This document shows, piece by piece, positions 40,814-48,152 of a DNA stretch of 54,311 nucleotides; the first letter of the stretch is position 1; each line of letters starts with the position of its first letter. A program made the translations under genes and the position numbers. Under the pieces are notes generated by a model. That model worked only from the letters and a program-made list of their open reading frames with translations. It searched no databases and was not told where the DNA came from. The stretch is from a virus, in the IMG/VR virus record IMGVR_UViG_3300014501_000541, positions 1 through 54,311 of that record. One strand, given 5' to 3'.

Positions 40814-41038
40814 CTACTGCAGCAATTCGTACTGGGCTTGATAAGCCTGCAAATCGTTGATGCACTGCTGTTCATTCGCCTGGTCTTTCGCGTCAAGTGC
40901 CTTAAATTCGTTCGCAAGATTAAGGGCTGATTGCCATCCTGCCGTCGCCTGTGAGAGCTGCAAAAACAGAACTACGTTTCCGACCACGCCCAATGCAATG
41001 AGAACTAGGCAAAGGACAACAAAACTTGTTTTACTCAT
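40814..41038 (-). CDS. Membrane-anchored coiled-coil protein
   Basis: This 74-aa protein has a N-terminal transmembrane segment (FVVLCLVLIALGVVGNVVLF) followed by a helical Gln/Ala-rich region. The layout recalls small phage membrane proteins such as spanins or exclusion proteins. It lies one base from the winged-helix gene. Confidence 0.5.
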   Translation of the reverse strand: MSKTSFVVLCLVLIALGVVGNVVLFLQLSQATAGWQSALNLANEFKALDAKDQANEQQCINDLQAYQAQYELLQ

Positions 41039-41039
41039 G

Positions 41040-41315
41040 TTAGAGAAGTCTGTTTGCTGGTTCGACCTTTTGTTCTGGGAACGCCGGCGGCATCACCGGC
41101 ACTTCCGGCGGGATAAGGCGGTACACATACAGCCTCCGGTTCTGTGGGTCGTGGTAGCCGATGATGTTGTGCCCGAGCTTTTTCAGGTCTGCGATGCGCG
41201 CGCCTATGCGAGCAATGCCGAGGTGCTCCGATCCATACACCTCGCGCAAAATCTCAACCGTATTATGCGGCTTATAGTCCTTGAGAAATTGTGCCAGACG
41301 TTCGGTTTGGGTCAT
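41040..41315 (-). CDS. Winged-helix DNA-binding protein
   Basis: The 91-aa protein matches small phage winged-helix domains: TERLAQFLKDYKPHNTVEIL, GIARIGARIADLKKLGHNII with the recognition helix, and the wing YHDPQNRRLYVYRL. It may regulate phage transcription. It overlaps the zinc-finger gene by 4 nt. Confidence 0.7.
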   Translation of the reverse strand: MTQTERLAQFLKDYKPHNTVEILREVYGSEHLGIARIGARIADLKKLGHNIIGYHDPQNRRLYVYRLIPPEVPVMPPAFPEQKVEPANRLL

Positions 41316-41608
41316 GAACGGACAAAATAATCTTCAATGACTGCGATTTCAATTTGAACGTCATTGCTATTCTCGGTATGAATTATTTTCGTCACCACAC
41401 CGGTCTTGGTGAAAGCGATCTGGTCACCAAGCTTTATATCTTTTCCTCCAATCAAACTATGCACCTCGCCGAATCGTTTTACCTCGTAAACGGTCTTGCG
41501 GGGAAGTGGATGCGCAGAGGCGATGTGGGCGTCCCTTTGTTGATAGGAGGAAAAACGTTCATTACATTTCCAACAGGGGAATCGTTTAGTTTTTGGTTTG
41601 TGCTTCAT
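41312..41608 (-). CDS. C2H2 zinc-finger protein
   Basis: The 98-aa protein has a genuine C2H2 finger: C12-x2-C15-x12-H28-x4-H33 (FPCWKCNERFSSYQQRDAHI). The C-terminal half is a beta-rich domain (KLGDQIAFTKTGVVTKIIH) similar to a short SH3-like fold. Bacterial C2H2 proteins of this type occur mainly in phages and plasmids. Likely nucleic-acid-binding. Confidence 0.65.
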   Translation of the reverse strand: MKHKPKTKRFPCWKCNERFSSYQQRDAHIASAHPLPRKTVYEVKRFGEVHSLIGGKDIKLGDQIAFTKTGVVTKIIHTENSNDVQIEIAVIEDYFVRS

Positions 41609-41775
41609 GCTTCGTTGATTGCTTTTAGCAGTTCTGCTTTTGACCTTTTGCCGTCAATTATCTTCGGCTGTTCGCCGCGCCGCGAGAGAATCGCGCCCCA
41701 ATCGCCCGTGTTGTCGTTCTGCCAACATGTCCAGCCCTTGTAGTTGAATTCGAGTTGGTTGCCCGTGGTAATCAT
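41605..41775 (-). CDS. Small hypothetical protein (56 aa)
   Basis: The ORF begins MITTGNQLEFNYKGWTCWQ and ends SKAELLKAINEA. Both ends overlap neighbouring genes by ATGA, which is strong evidence for translation in the operon. Function unknown. Confidence 0.6.
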   Translation of the reverse strand: MITTGNQLEFNYKGWTCWQNDNTGDWGAILSRRGEQPKIIDGKRSKAELLKAINEA

Positions 41776-42107
41776 GCTTCGTCCAAATATGGTTTCGACG
41801 TTTCTACTACAAACGAGAATTTACCGAGTCCGCAAAGGCAACCGTGCTTCTTTTCGAGTTCTTCCAGTTCGCCCAGTACATTTGAAGCGCATGAGGTTGA
41901 TTCATTGCGATGGAACTCAATATTCTCCTCAGTCCAATGCGCCGGAACGCGCGTCTCAAGATTGATAGAGAAATTGATGATGACGTTCTTGCGGATAAGA
42001 ACACAATCATCGTTGTGAATAGCGCCGATCGGCTGATGACAGTAGAAACATTGCCGTTCAGAGCTGGCCGGCCGTATAGCGCGTTCTGTGACGACAAAGG
42101 AGCTCAT
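41772..42107 (-). CDS. Conserved phage protein with CFYC motif
   Basis: The 111-aa protein contains CFYCHQPIGAIHNDDCV and VPAHWTEENIEFHRNEST, a combination that I recognise in many phage hypotheticals. The Cys/His set at the N-terminus probably binds zinc. No function is established. It follows the SSB gene by 2 bp. Confidence 0.7.
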   Translation of the reverse strand: MSSFVVTERAIRPASSERQCFYCHQPIGAIHNDDCVLIRKNVIINFSINLETRVPAHWTEENIEFHRNESTSCASNVLGELEELEKKHGCLCGLGKFSFVVETSKPYLDEA

Positions 42108-42109
42108 GT

Positions 42110-42592
42110 TCAGAACGGAATATCTTCCGGCTTAATTTCGTCGTCCTCGAAGGCGTTCTGGAAGTTTCGGCCGGTGTCCTCCTCGTCTCCATCGATCGGC
42201 ACTATCTCTTCCTCGGCAAGTTCCTTCTTGGCGGGGACGGGCGGCTGCGGATTTGCGACGCCTCCGGCGGCGCTGGGACCAAGCTGCATGTTCTCCGAGA
42301 TAATCTCGGTGCTACGGCGGTCATGGCCGTCCTTGTCCGTCCAGTTTCTGGTGCGGAGCCGGCCTTCGATATGAACTAGCGATCCGCGCTTGAGGTACTG
42401 CACTGCAATCTCAGCCTGTTTTCCGAAGATCACAACGTTATGGAATTCCACCTCTTCCTGCTTCTTGCCATCTTTTGTCCAGGTGCGATTGGTAGCGACA
42501 CCAAAGGAAACTACCGACATTCCGCCGGCCGTGGTCCGCAATTGGAGGTCTGCGGTCACGCGCCCGGCGATGAAAACTTTATTGACGTTCAT
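42110..42592 (-). CDS. ssb: Single-stranded DNA-binding protein
   Basis: The 160-aa protein has the OB-fold start NKVFIAGRVTADLQLRTTAG, the strand VEFHNVVIFGKQAEIAVQYL and GSLVHIEGRLRTRNWTDKDG. Its C-terminal acidic tail ends in DIPF, the standard tip that recruits partner proteins. It coats single-stranded DNA in replication and recombination and is probably paired with the nuclease at 43208. Confidence 0.95.
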   Translation of the reverse strand: MNVNKVFIAGRVTADLQLRTTAGGMSVVSFGVATNRTWTKDGKKQEEVEFHNVVIFGKQAEIAVQYLKRGSLVHIEGRLRTRNWTDKDGHDRRSTEIISENMQLGPSAAGGVANPQPPVPAKKELAEEEIVPIDGDEEDTGRNFQNAFEDDEIKPEDIPF

Positions 42593-42839
42593 TGGTTTTG
42601 ACTTTGTTAATTAGATTTCTTACCCCACGGCCCTTTTCGCCTGTCTTGGGATCGTAGAACTTTCCTGTGGTAGGCCAGAAGTTGAAGCGTCCTACCCGGT
42701 AATGACTTGACTGTTTGCTTAGAATCTCGTACTTGATGCCGAGGTCTTGAAGCATTTTGATGGACTGTTCCTCATTCTGGTGGCGCTTTGCCTGCTGATC
42801 CTTGTGGATGGCATCCCACATCTCGCCGTTTTCATTCAT
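42579..42839 (-). CDS. Phage hypothetical protein
   Basis: From the ATG at 42839 it is 86 aa. It reads SIKMLQDLGIKYEILSKQSS and RFNFWPTTGKFYDPKTGEKG, a basic short domain that looks nucleic-acid-related. The start overlaps the previous gene and its end overlaps ssb by 14 nt. A longer N-terminal reading (to 42911) would lie inside the upstream gene and is not favoured. Confidence 0.6.
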   Translation of the reverse strand: MNENGEMWDAIHKDQQAKRHQNEEQSIKMLQDLGIKYEILSKQSSHYRVGRFNFWPTTGKFYDPKTGEKGRGVRNLINKVKTNERQ

Positions 42840-43272
42840 GCTTTTCTTCTTTTGCGAGTGCCTCTGCGAGTTCGCGGATTTTTTCTTCATCCGCTTCTTC
42901 CGGCGGATCATCTGGCGCTTCGTCGAGGGTGCGTACGTCGATATAATTTCGCGCGCCGTTCCGCATCATTTCAAGAATGCGCTCCTCTCCGACCGCGATA
43001 TGCATGAGCTTCTCAATGAGGTAACTTGGCTGGCCGTCTTTGCCCAGGATGGGAACTTGCCAGCGGTACTTAATGCCTCCTTCCTGCACTTCGAAACGAA
43101 GTTCTTTTCGCGGGACATTCTTGTCGTCCTTGCCCATGATGATTGTCGGCTCGGCAAGAAATTCAACATGATGCGGGCCGGTGCTTTTTACACCACCTCC
43201 CGCGAGCTTAATTCCGAGCTTTAGCTTCGGAAGGACGTGAAGCTTTTCCGCTATTTCCTTTACCCTTTCCAT
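42832..43272 (-). CDS. Phage recombination-associated hypothetical protein
   Basis: This 146-aa protein starts RVKEIAEKLHVLPKLKLGIK and has an acidic C-terminus (DEAPDDPPEEADEEKIRELA). It overlaps the PD-(D/E)XK nuclease gene by 65 nt in a different frame. Its tight linkage with the nuclease and SSB suggests a DNA-annealing or accessory role, unproven. Confidence 0.55.
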   Translation of the reverse strand: MERVKEIAEKLHVLPKLKLGIKLAGGGVKSTGPHHVEFLAEPTIIMGKDDKNVPRKELRFEVQEGGIKYRWQVPILGKDGQPSYLIEKLMHIAVGEERILEMMRNGARNYIDVRTLDEAPDDPPEEADEEKIRELAEALAKEEKHE

Positions 43273-44065
43273 TGGATTTCGTAATTGATTTGGTTTCGGC
43301 CTTTATGGGTTCTTTCGAGATCGTGAGTTTAATCTCCGGTGGATAATCTTTTTCCTTGGGCTTACTGTCGGGGTTTGCGTCCGACCAGAACTTTTTCGCG
43401 GCGAGGAACAATGGGAACTTGTCTTCGATGGGCGTAAGCTTCCACCCCGCCTTATTCCGTTTGTAGCCGATCTGAAGGACGAAGATATCTGGGAGATCCG
43501 GGTCGGCGTGTTTCAAGGCGGAAAGCTGTAGCTCGTGGGAGAGATAGATGTCCTTACTCGTTTTTAGGTCAATAATCGTCGGTTTGCCATCCACCGTGAG
43601 CTTCATGTCCCGCGTGCCGGCATAGCCGTACTGTTCGCCCTTGTCCGGGTCAACCCAAACCACTTTTTCCGTATCGATGAGCTGTACCGTGTGGTTCTTG
43701 TTAAGGTCAGTCCAGAAATCAGCGAAGGTCATCACGCCGTAATACTCGTCTGGCGTGAGTTCTTCGTGGTCGCCAGTATCGGGTTTTGCGAAGCCCAGGT
43801 CGAGCGTTATGGTCTGGCCGGCGAGGAGGGCTTCACATGCTTGATGCTGTTTTGACCCGTGTTCTGCCGCTTCCTTTTTGACTGCTTCGGCTTCATCCCA
43901 TCCCTTGTCGGCGTAGTGCTTGAGGAGGCCGATACCCATAGGCGAATAGTGGCCGATCCAGGTAACGGAAGGATTAAACTTGCCGTCCTTCTCATACCAC
44001 CGCTCGTCTAGCGTGGTGATCTGAATGATGCCGTCTTCTTTTGTCTGCCTGATTTCAATTTTCAT
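43208..44065 (-). CDS. PD-(D/E)XK nuclease (RecB/Cas4-like phage exonuclease)
   Basis: From the ATG at 44065 the protein is 285 aa. It shows the PD-(D/E)XK core: GTRDMKLTVDGKPTIIDLKT, where the first Asp and DLK (D-x-K) are the catalytic residues, then QLSALKH. An N-terminal GSKQHQACEALLAG segment matches the family's helical motif. It would process DNA ends in recombination with SSB. It starts within the end of the zinc-finger microgene at 44055. The longer TTG start (44083) is unnecessary. Confidence 0.8.
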   Translation of the reverse strand: MKIEIRQTKEDGIIQITTLDERWYEKDGKFNPSVTWIGHYSPMGIGLLKHYADKGWDEAEAVKKEAAEHGSKQHQACEALLAGQTITLDLGFAKPDTGDHEELTPDEYYGVMTFADFWTDLNKNHTVQLIDTEKVVWVDPDKGEQYGYAGTRDMKLTVDGKPTIIDLKTSKDIYLSHELQLSALKHADPDLPDIFVLQIGYKRNKAGWKLTPIEDKFPLFLAAKKFWSDANPDSKPKEKDYPPEIKLTISKEPIKAETKSITKSNGKGKGNSGKASRPSEAKARN

Positions 44066-44270
44066 GCGTGAGTTCGTCTTCAAAGAGAGGCGACAACTCC
44101 CGCTCTTCCATGTGGAAGGTTTCTATATGGTCTTGCATATCTCTCTCGCAGACCATAGCAGGGCAGAATCCGCACGGGCTTTTATGAAGAGGGTGGACGC
44201 CTGAGATATGCGGCTGCGGCCCGAGCAGATATTCGACGATTGCGTTTGTAATGCGTTCTGATTGTTTCAT
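44055..44270 (-). CDS. Zinc-finger microprotein
   Basis: This 71-aa protein has C33-x2-C36 (CGFC), C41 and HIETFH near 48-53, a C2H2-like arrangement, and an acidic C-terminus. It overlaps the start of the nuclease gene. A perfect CCCGAA-TTA-TTCGGG hairpin lies about 25 nt before its ATG. Confidence 0.55.
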   Translation of the reverse strand: MKQSERITNAIVEYLLGPQPHISGVHPLHKSPCGFCPAMVCERDMQDHIETFHMEERELSPLFEDELTHEN

Positions 44271-44397
44271 TTGAGGTGGTTATTAGTTTGTATTCCCGAA
44301 TAATTCGGGAGGGTGCGAGAAAACTTTGCAGATAACTCGCTGGTGGGTTCGGTGCTCTAGTTGCACCGTCCAATCCCCCTCCCGAATGCAAACTTTG

Positions 44398-44559
44398 TTA
44401 GCTGAACAATGCGATGACGTAACCGACGACGAGAAACAGGATTGCTCCTACGATTCCGGCGGCTAGGATTCCGAGAACTGAACCGAGGAAAGTCATTTGC
44501 TTCCCTACGCGGCCGTCGTTCTCGATGACGGTGGAGTAGAGGATGTTGGATTTAAGCAT
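44398..44559 (-). CDS. Single-TM microprotein (53 aa)
   Basis: After a polar start (MLKSNILYSTVIENDGRVGK) comes one or two hydrophobic spans (LGSVLGILAAGIVGAILFLV, VGYVIALFS). It lies 2 bp after the next gene upstream. Small phage membrane protein of unknown role. Confidence 0.5.
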   Translation of the reverse strand: MLKSNILYSTVIENDGRVGKQMTFLGSVLGILAAGIVGAILFLVVGYVIALFS

Positions 44560-44561
44560 GT

Positions 44562-44738
44562 TTATTGCTGAACAAACTGATCTTTGCTAGCCGCATATTT
44601 TCGCGGAATGATGGCCCAATGGCTTCGCATCTCTTGTATGACCATTTGCGCTCTCGTTCGATTGTACTGACGAGAAGCGAGGGCTTTTTCCGCCTTCTCC
44701 TTCGTGCGATAGAAGGAACAATCAATTATTTTGTCCAT
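44562..44738 (-). CDS. Small basic helical protein (58 aa)
   Basis: From the ATG at 44738: MDKIIDCSFYRTKEKAEKAL, then TRAQMVIQEMRSHWAIIPRK. Highly basic, no cysteines beyond one. It could bind DNA. The ORF continues upstream to 44810 in frame, but the next gene's stop lies there. Confidence 0.5.
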   Translation of the reverse strand: MDKIIDCSFYRTKEKAEKALASRQYNRTRAQMVIQEMRSHWAIIPRKYAASKDQFVQQ

Positions 44739-44742
44739 CAAC

Positions 44743-44862
44743 TTATTTCTTTGGTTTTCGACCTTTTTTACTCCGTTTCGCGCGGAGCTTTTTAAAATAG
44801 CTCCGGCCATATTTCTTGAGAACTGCTTTGCCGCCTAAGCGGGCGAATTCTTTTTGGTCCAT
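44743..44862 (-). CDS. Tiny basic protein (39 aa)
   Basis: The ORF MDQKEFARLGGKAVLKKYGR plus a Lys/Arg-rich tail resembles the many short LGG-containing basic proteins of phage and bacterial genomes. It is 1 bp from the preceding gene, so it is in the operon. Function unknown. Confidence 0.45.
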   Translation of the reverse strand: MDQKEFARLGGKAVLKKYGRSYFKKLRAKRSKKGRKPKK

Positions 44863-44863
44863 T

Positions 44864-45355
44864 TTATTGCGTGATCAGTTCTTTGAATTCCTTCTCTGTC
44901 CAAACCTGCTTCCAAGTGGTAAGCCGCTCTTTAAGTCTCTTCACGTCTCGTCTTGCCTGTTCAATGGACTGTCTCATCACATAAACTTTGTGATGGTATT
45001 CCATCTCGTATCTCTGCCCCATGCTGAAACTTCCACGTTTTTCGTCATAAACAAATCCTCTGGGACGTTGCGCTATCTCTGACGGTTTCCAGTCGGAGGT
45101 TCGGTAGGTGAGCGTCTCAGGGGGATTTGCGAGGAAATCGTGTAGTTGATTACTACGGTTGACGAGGAAGTTATTTATGAACTCAATCGCTGGGGGAAGA
45201 GCCGCGCGTGACACTTCATAGGGAAGGGTTCGAGCACCTAGGCATGAAGGCGTTTGCCATCCGTCGCCCGGACGCTGATAGCCATGATGGGCGAGAACGC
45301 CGGTATTGGACTTAATGATTCTTTCGCAAATCTGACAAGTTGTTGTTACCTCCAT
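44864..45355 (-). CDS. Conserved phage protein with CQIC motif, first gene of early operon
   Basis: The 163-aa protein has CQICERIIKSNTGVLAHHGY followed by QRPGDGWQTPSCLGAR, a combination that I recognise in many phage proteins of unknown function. The rest is charged helix (YVMRQSIEQARRDVKRLKER). It is the first gene after the strong promoter at 45356-45389. Its -10 box lies 6 nt before the ATG, so the mRNA is leaderless. Confidence 0.7.
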   Translation of the reverse strand: MEVTTTCQICERIIKSNTGVLAHHGYQRPGDGWQTPSCLGARTLPYEVSRAALPPAIEFINNFLVNRSNQLHDFLANPPETLTYRTSDWKPSEIAQRPRGFVYDEKRGSFSMGQRYEMEYHHKVYVMRQSIEQARRDVKRLKERLTTWKQVWTEKEFKELITQ

Positions 45356-45389
45356 GACTTCACAATAGCGCTACGGCTGGCCGTGTCAA
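45356..45389 (-). promoter_or_regulatory. Strong early promoter, leaderless
   Basis: On the minus strand TTGACA (45389-45384) is a perfect -35 box; 16 nt later TATTGT (45367-45362) is the -10 box. The start codon at 45355 follows 6 nt after it. This is the best consensus promoter in the window and should drive the whole early minus operon to about 40.1 kb. Confidence 0.75.
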
Positions 45390-45470
45390 CGGCTGGCTGT
45401 GGACAGCGGATAAAAACAGAAATGGTTAATACCGTCAAGTCCGCGTACGGCGTTTGCTTTCGACGTTCGT

Positions 45471-45484
45471 TATAATAGTGAGCC
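45471..45484 (+). promoter_or_regulatory. TATAAT -10 element, near-leaderless
   Basis: A perfect TATAAT at 45471-45476 is 8 nt before the GTG at 45485. It is divergent from the early promoter at 45356-45389, and the two -10 boxes are about 105 bp apart. No -35 box with good fit is seen. Confidence 0.55.
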
Positions 45485-46165
45485 GTGAAGCCAAAAACTG
45501 AAAGTCGCAGTCACTATTTCAAACCGCTCGACCTCAACCTTGAAGACATTGAGGAAATTGTGGCAATTATTTCTGAAACCTGTCGCGACGTACAGGTATC
45601 GGACGATAAGAATGTCTACGATTCTCTGGAAGAAATGGGGAACCGCCTCGGAAAGCGCGTTCATCTCATTCATATCGAGGCCGTCGATCCGTACATCAGC
45701 ATCACACTAGGTACAAAGCGATTGATGAGGTGGGTCAGGACAGACAACAATAGCCTCTATGTAGCCAATAGTGAAAAGGGTCATGCTCTTTTCTTTCGGG
45801 TGCGCGACATAATTGCACAGCACCAAAGACTGCTAGTTCGCTTTTTCAATTATCCCGTTTTTATGTTTCTACTCACAGTTGACATCTGCTTTACGTGGTT
45901 TAGGCGTACTCAACTTCGCTTATCTCCTATTACAATTACAACCATCAGCTGGGTCGATGACATTGTCGTATATGGATATGTGTCGATCTTTTTTTACTTT
46001 TATCTTCGAGGAAAATCTCGCCTCAGTCTCATACCATACGACAAGCGCGAGTCATTTTGGGAAAGGAATCTTGATAGTTTTTCCAAGATCCTATTCGGAG
46101 CGGTAATCGGGATTCTGGGCACACTTGTCACCGAATGGCTGAAGCGCGCTGTTTTTACGAAATAA
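45485..46165 (+). CDS. Membrane protein (moron)
   Basis: This 226-aa protein starts at GTG. The N-terminal 115 residues are soluble (LNLEDIEEIVAIISETCRDV). Two or three hydrophobic segments follow (PVFMFLLTVDICFTWF, ITITTISWVDDIVVYGYVSI, ILFGAVIGILGTLVTEWL). It faces the early operon divergently. No family recognised; possibly a superinfection-exclusion or sensor protein. Confidence 0.6.
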   Translation: MKPKTESRSHYFKPLDLNLEDIEEIVAIISETCRDVQVSDDKNVYDSLEEMGNRLGKRVHLIHIEAVDPYISITLGTKRLMRWVRTDNNSLYVANSEKGHALFFRVRDIIAQHQRLLVRFFNYPVFMFLLTVDICFTWFRRTQLRLSPITITTISWVDDIVVYGYVSIFFYFYLRGKSRLSLIPYDKRESFWERNLDSFSKILFGAVIGILGTLVTEWLKRAVFTK

Positions 46166-46231
46166 TCCCACCTTGCACTTTCCTGCCAGTTTCCTACTCT
46201 TAAATTAGCTGCTTTGAAAGGACAGCTCATC

Positions 46232-46465
46232 ATGGCTGGAAGAAAACCGGATTACCGTGTCGTTATCCCACAAGACAACGGGCGCGGCAAAACGAACTAC
46301 TTCAAAGTTGGCGCGGCTTGGAGGAATTCCAACAAAGAAACTGGAGATGAAAGTATCGGTCTCCAAATCAATGTGGGGGTTCCTATCCTGCTCCAACCGG
46401 ACTCGAAGTTGGTTCTATTCGAAAACAAAGACGAGGAAGATTCCTCGTTCGAGGCGCAAAGCTGA
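46232..46465 (+). CDS. Small phage hypothetical protein
   Basis: This 77-aa protein from the ATG at 46232 reads YRVVIPQDNGRGKTNYFKVG and AAWRNSNKETGD, like a common short phage family whose function is unknown. An AAAGGA motif lies about 10 nt before the start. It precedes the primase-type gene. Confidence 0.6.
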   Translation: MAGRKPDYRVVIPQDNGRGKTNYFKVGAAWRNSNKETGDESIGLQINVGVPILLQPDSKLVLFENKDEEDSSFEAQS

Positions 46466-46525
46466 ATAAGGGGAAGTGAATAACCAGCGGTGGCTTCACT
46501 TCCCTAGTTTCTTTTAGGAGGCTCT

Positions 46526-47086
46526 ATGGGTCTGGAGTTCAAAGAATTGCGTGATCGGGTAAATATCCTGGATGTTTTGGCCCGGCGCGGCATTAAGCTC
46601 CGGCACAAGATGGGATCTGACTATGCTTCGGGGCCGTGTCCGCTCCGGGCGCATCCGAAAGAAGACCGGGGCACGAGCTTCGGCGTCCATCTTCCAACAA
46701 ATCGTTTTCAATGCAAAAACGCAACGTGCCAGAAAGAGAATGGCGTGGGTGACAAGTGGGGAGATTGCATCAATCTGCTCGTGAGTATTGAGGGGATTGG
46801 ATTCAAGGATGCGGCGCGGAAGCTCGATGAGATGTTCCCAAAAGAAAAACCCGCCTCCAATGGAAGCGGGGTGACGGGGTCCCCGCGAGCTTCATCAGTC
46901 GTGGTTTCCCCTGCCAACACATTAGAGGGTAACAATTCCAGTGGTAACGGCAAGGGCTTTATGGCTTCGCTTAGACCGTGGTGGGATGACCTTTTGAAGT
47001 GTGATGACTGGGAAGTGGTACGCAAGGCGGTGTTCGAGAAGATTTACGAGTCGTACAAAAACGGCAAATCCGCCGCTCGGACATGA
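46526..47086 (+). CDS. CHC2 primase zinc-binding domain protein
   Basis: The 186-aa protein starts MGLEFKELRDRVNILDVLAR and has the CHC2 zinc finger C38-x4-H43...C63-x4-C68 with GDCINLLVSIEG after it. That is the DnaG N-terminal layout without the TOPRIM domain. The C-terminal part is low-complexity then helical. It may direct primase or helicase to the phage origin or act as a truncated regulator. AGGAGG lies 4 nt upstream of the ATG. Confidence 0.85.
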   Translation: MGLEFKELRDRVNILDVLARRGIKLRHKMGSDYASGPCPLRAHPKEDRGTSFGVHLPTNRFQCKNATCQKENGVGDKWGDCINLLVSIEGIGFKDAARKLDEMFPKEKPASNGSGVTGSPRASSVVVSPANTLEGNNSSGNGKGFMASLRPWWDDLLKCDDWEVVRKAVFEKIYESYKNGKSAART

Positions 47087-47097
47087 GCGGCGTTTTT
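47071..47097 (+). terminator. Rho-independent terminator of the primase-domain gene
   Basis: CGCCGCTC (47071-47078) pairs with GAGCGGCG (47085-47092) and TTTTT follows. The stop codon of the gene is inside the hairpin. Confidence 0.8.
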
Positions 47098-47524
47098 ATT
47101 TCTTGGCGACTGCGATCATGCCGGTGATGACACCGGCGAGGCCGGTCAAAGCGGTGATAGCGGGGATGACGACATTTTTCCACCACCATGCTTTTACTTC
47201 GCGGCGTCTTGTCTTCTCTTCGTCGATGGTACGTCGTAAGGATGCGCGACCCGCAGGAGTAAGCTGACGGAATATTTCCAAGTCGGGATCAGATTTCCAA
47301 GCCGCTTCGTCGGTAGGCAGTTCGATATCCAAATGGAAAGCCTCACGGCGGAGATGCTGGTCGTGGAGCTCCTGAATTCTATTATCTGTGTCTAAAAGGT
47401 CCGCTACGTCCTCGGTAAATAACCTAGCCTGGGCTTCGTCAATTGGCCGATTGAATTTTATTGGTGCGACAGTCTTTTTAAGGAGCTTGGACTGTTTGCG
47501 CTTCAGTTTCCAGAGTTCAAACAT
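47096..47524 (-). CDS. Membrane protein of unknown role
   Basis: From the ATG at 47524 it is a 142-aa protein. A basic N-terminus and a charged helical middle (EDVADLLDTDNRIQELHDQH, RRTIDEEKTRRREVKAWWWK) precede a C-terminal transmembrane segment (NVVIPAITALTGLAGVITGM). It is a tail-anchored type. No family recognised. Confidence 0.55.
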   Translation of the reverse strand: MFELWKLKRKQSKLLKKTVAPIKFNRPIDEAQARLFTEDVADLLDTDNRIQELHDQHLRREAFHLDIELPTDEAAWKSDPDLEIFRQLTPAGRASLRRTIDEEKTRRREVKAWWWKNVVIPAITALTGLAGVITGMIAVAKK

Positions 47525-47548
47525 CGCGATCAAATAGTACCAAAAGAT

Positions 47549-47674
47549 CTATTTTGAATCTTCACGGTATCCGAGACCCTTGAGCTGTTCATCAATTTGT
47601 TTGCGTTTTTCGAGGAGATTTTTGATGAGTTTTTCGCGGGTGGCTTCGAGGGTTGCTACAGCATCTTTTGGCAT
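47549..47674 (-). CDS. Tiny helical protein (41 aa)
   Basis: The ORF starts at an ATG with GGAGG 6 nt upstream: MPKDAVATLEATREKLIKNL, then EKRKQIDEQLKGLGYREDSK. A short coiled coil. The ribosome site strongly supports expression. Function unknown. Confidence 0.55.
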   Translation of the reverse strand: MPKDAVATLEATREKLIKNLLEKRKQIDEQLKGLGYREDSK

Positions 47675-47728
47675 GTCTTGCCTCCTTTTCAAGATCGCGT
47701 TACGGTGCAGGGACAAGGGTTAATTTAC

Positions 47729-47956
47729 TTACTCAAGCAGATCGTCCAGAAGTTCTCTGGCTGAACGATTTGAAGCTGTTTTCAGAAGCTCTAAGAAGAC
47801 ATGAGCGTACCAGACGAGCTTCGTTTCGAGGTCCGGCGAGATTTCCGGAATTTTCTTGTCGGACAACTCAACTAGCTCCCTGATATGCCCAAGTGCTTCC
47901 GTCATGCATTGGTCAAACTCGCGCAATTCTTCGGCGAGAATCACTTTTTGGTTCAT
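47729..47956 (-). CDS. Small helical protein (75 aa)
   Basis: From the ATG at 47956: MNQKVILAEELREFDQCMTE, then WYAHVFLELLKTASNRSARE. All helical and acidic. The longer upstream reading (to 48040) is GC-rich and unlikely. Function unknown. Confidence 0.5.
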   Translation of the reverse strand: MNQKVILAEELREFDQCMTEALGHIRELVELSDKKIPEISPDLETKLVWYAHVFLELLKTASNRSARELLDDLLE

Positions 47957-48152
47957 GGTTTTGGTAGTTAGTGTTTGTCTTCCCCCTGCACCCGTTTCGC
48001 GGTGATTCCGCTCGCTTCTCAAAATAGGATGCTTTCGCATGTATCTTCGCTTCTGGCTCTAGGAGTGAAGCAAGCCCATAAGGGTCATTTTCGAAGTGAA
48101 GCGTTATCACAATTTAAGTTTATAGGCCTGTCGCGGCGGTTCAGTACAGCCG

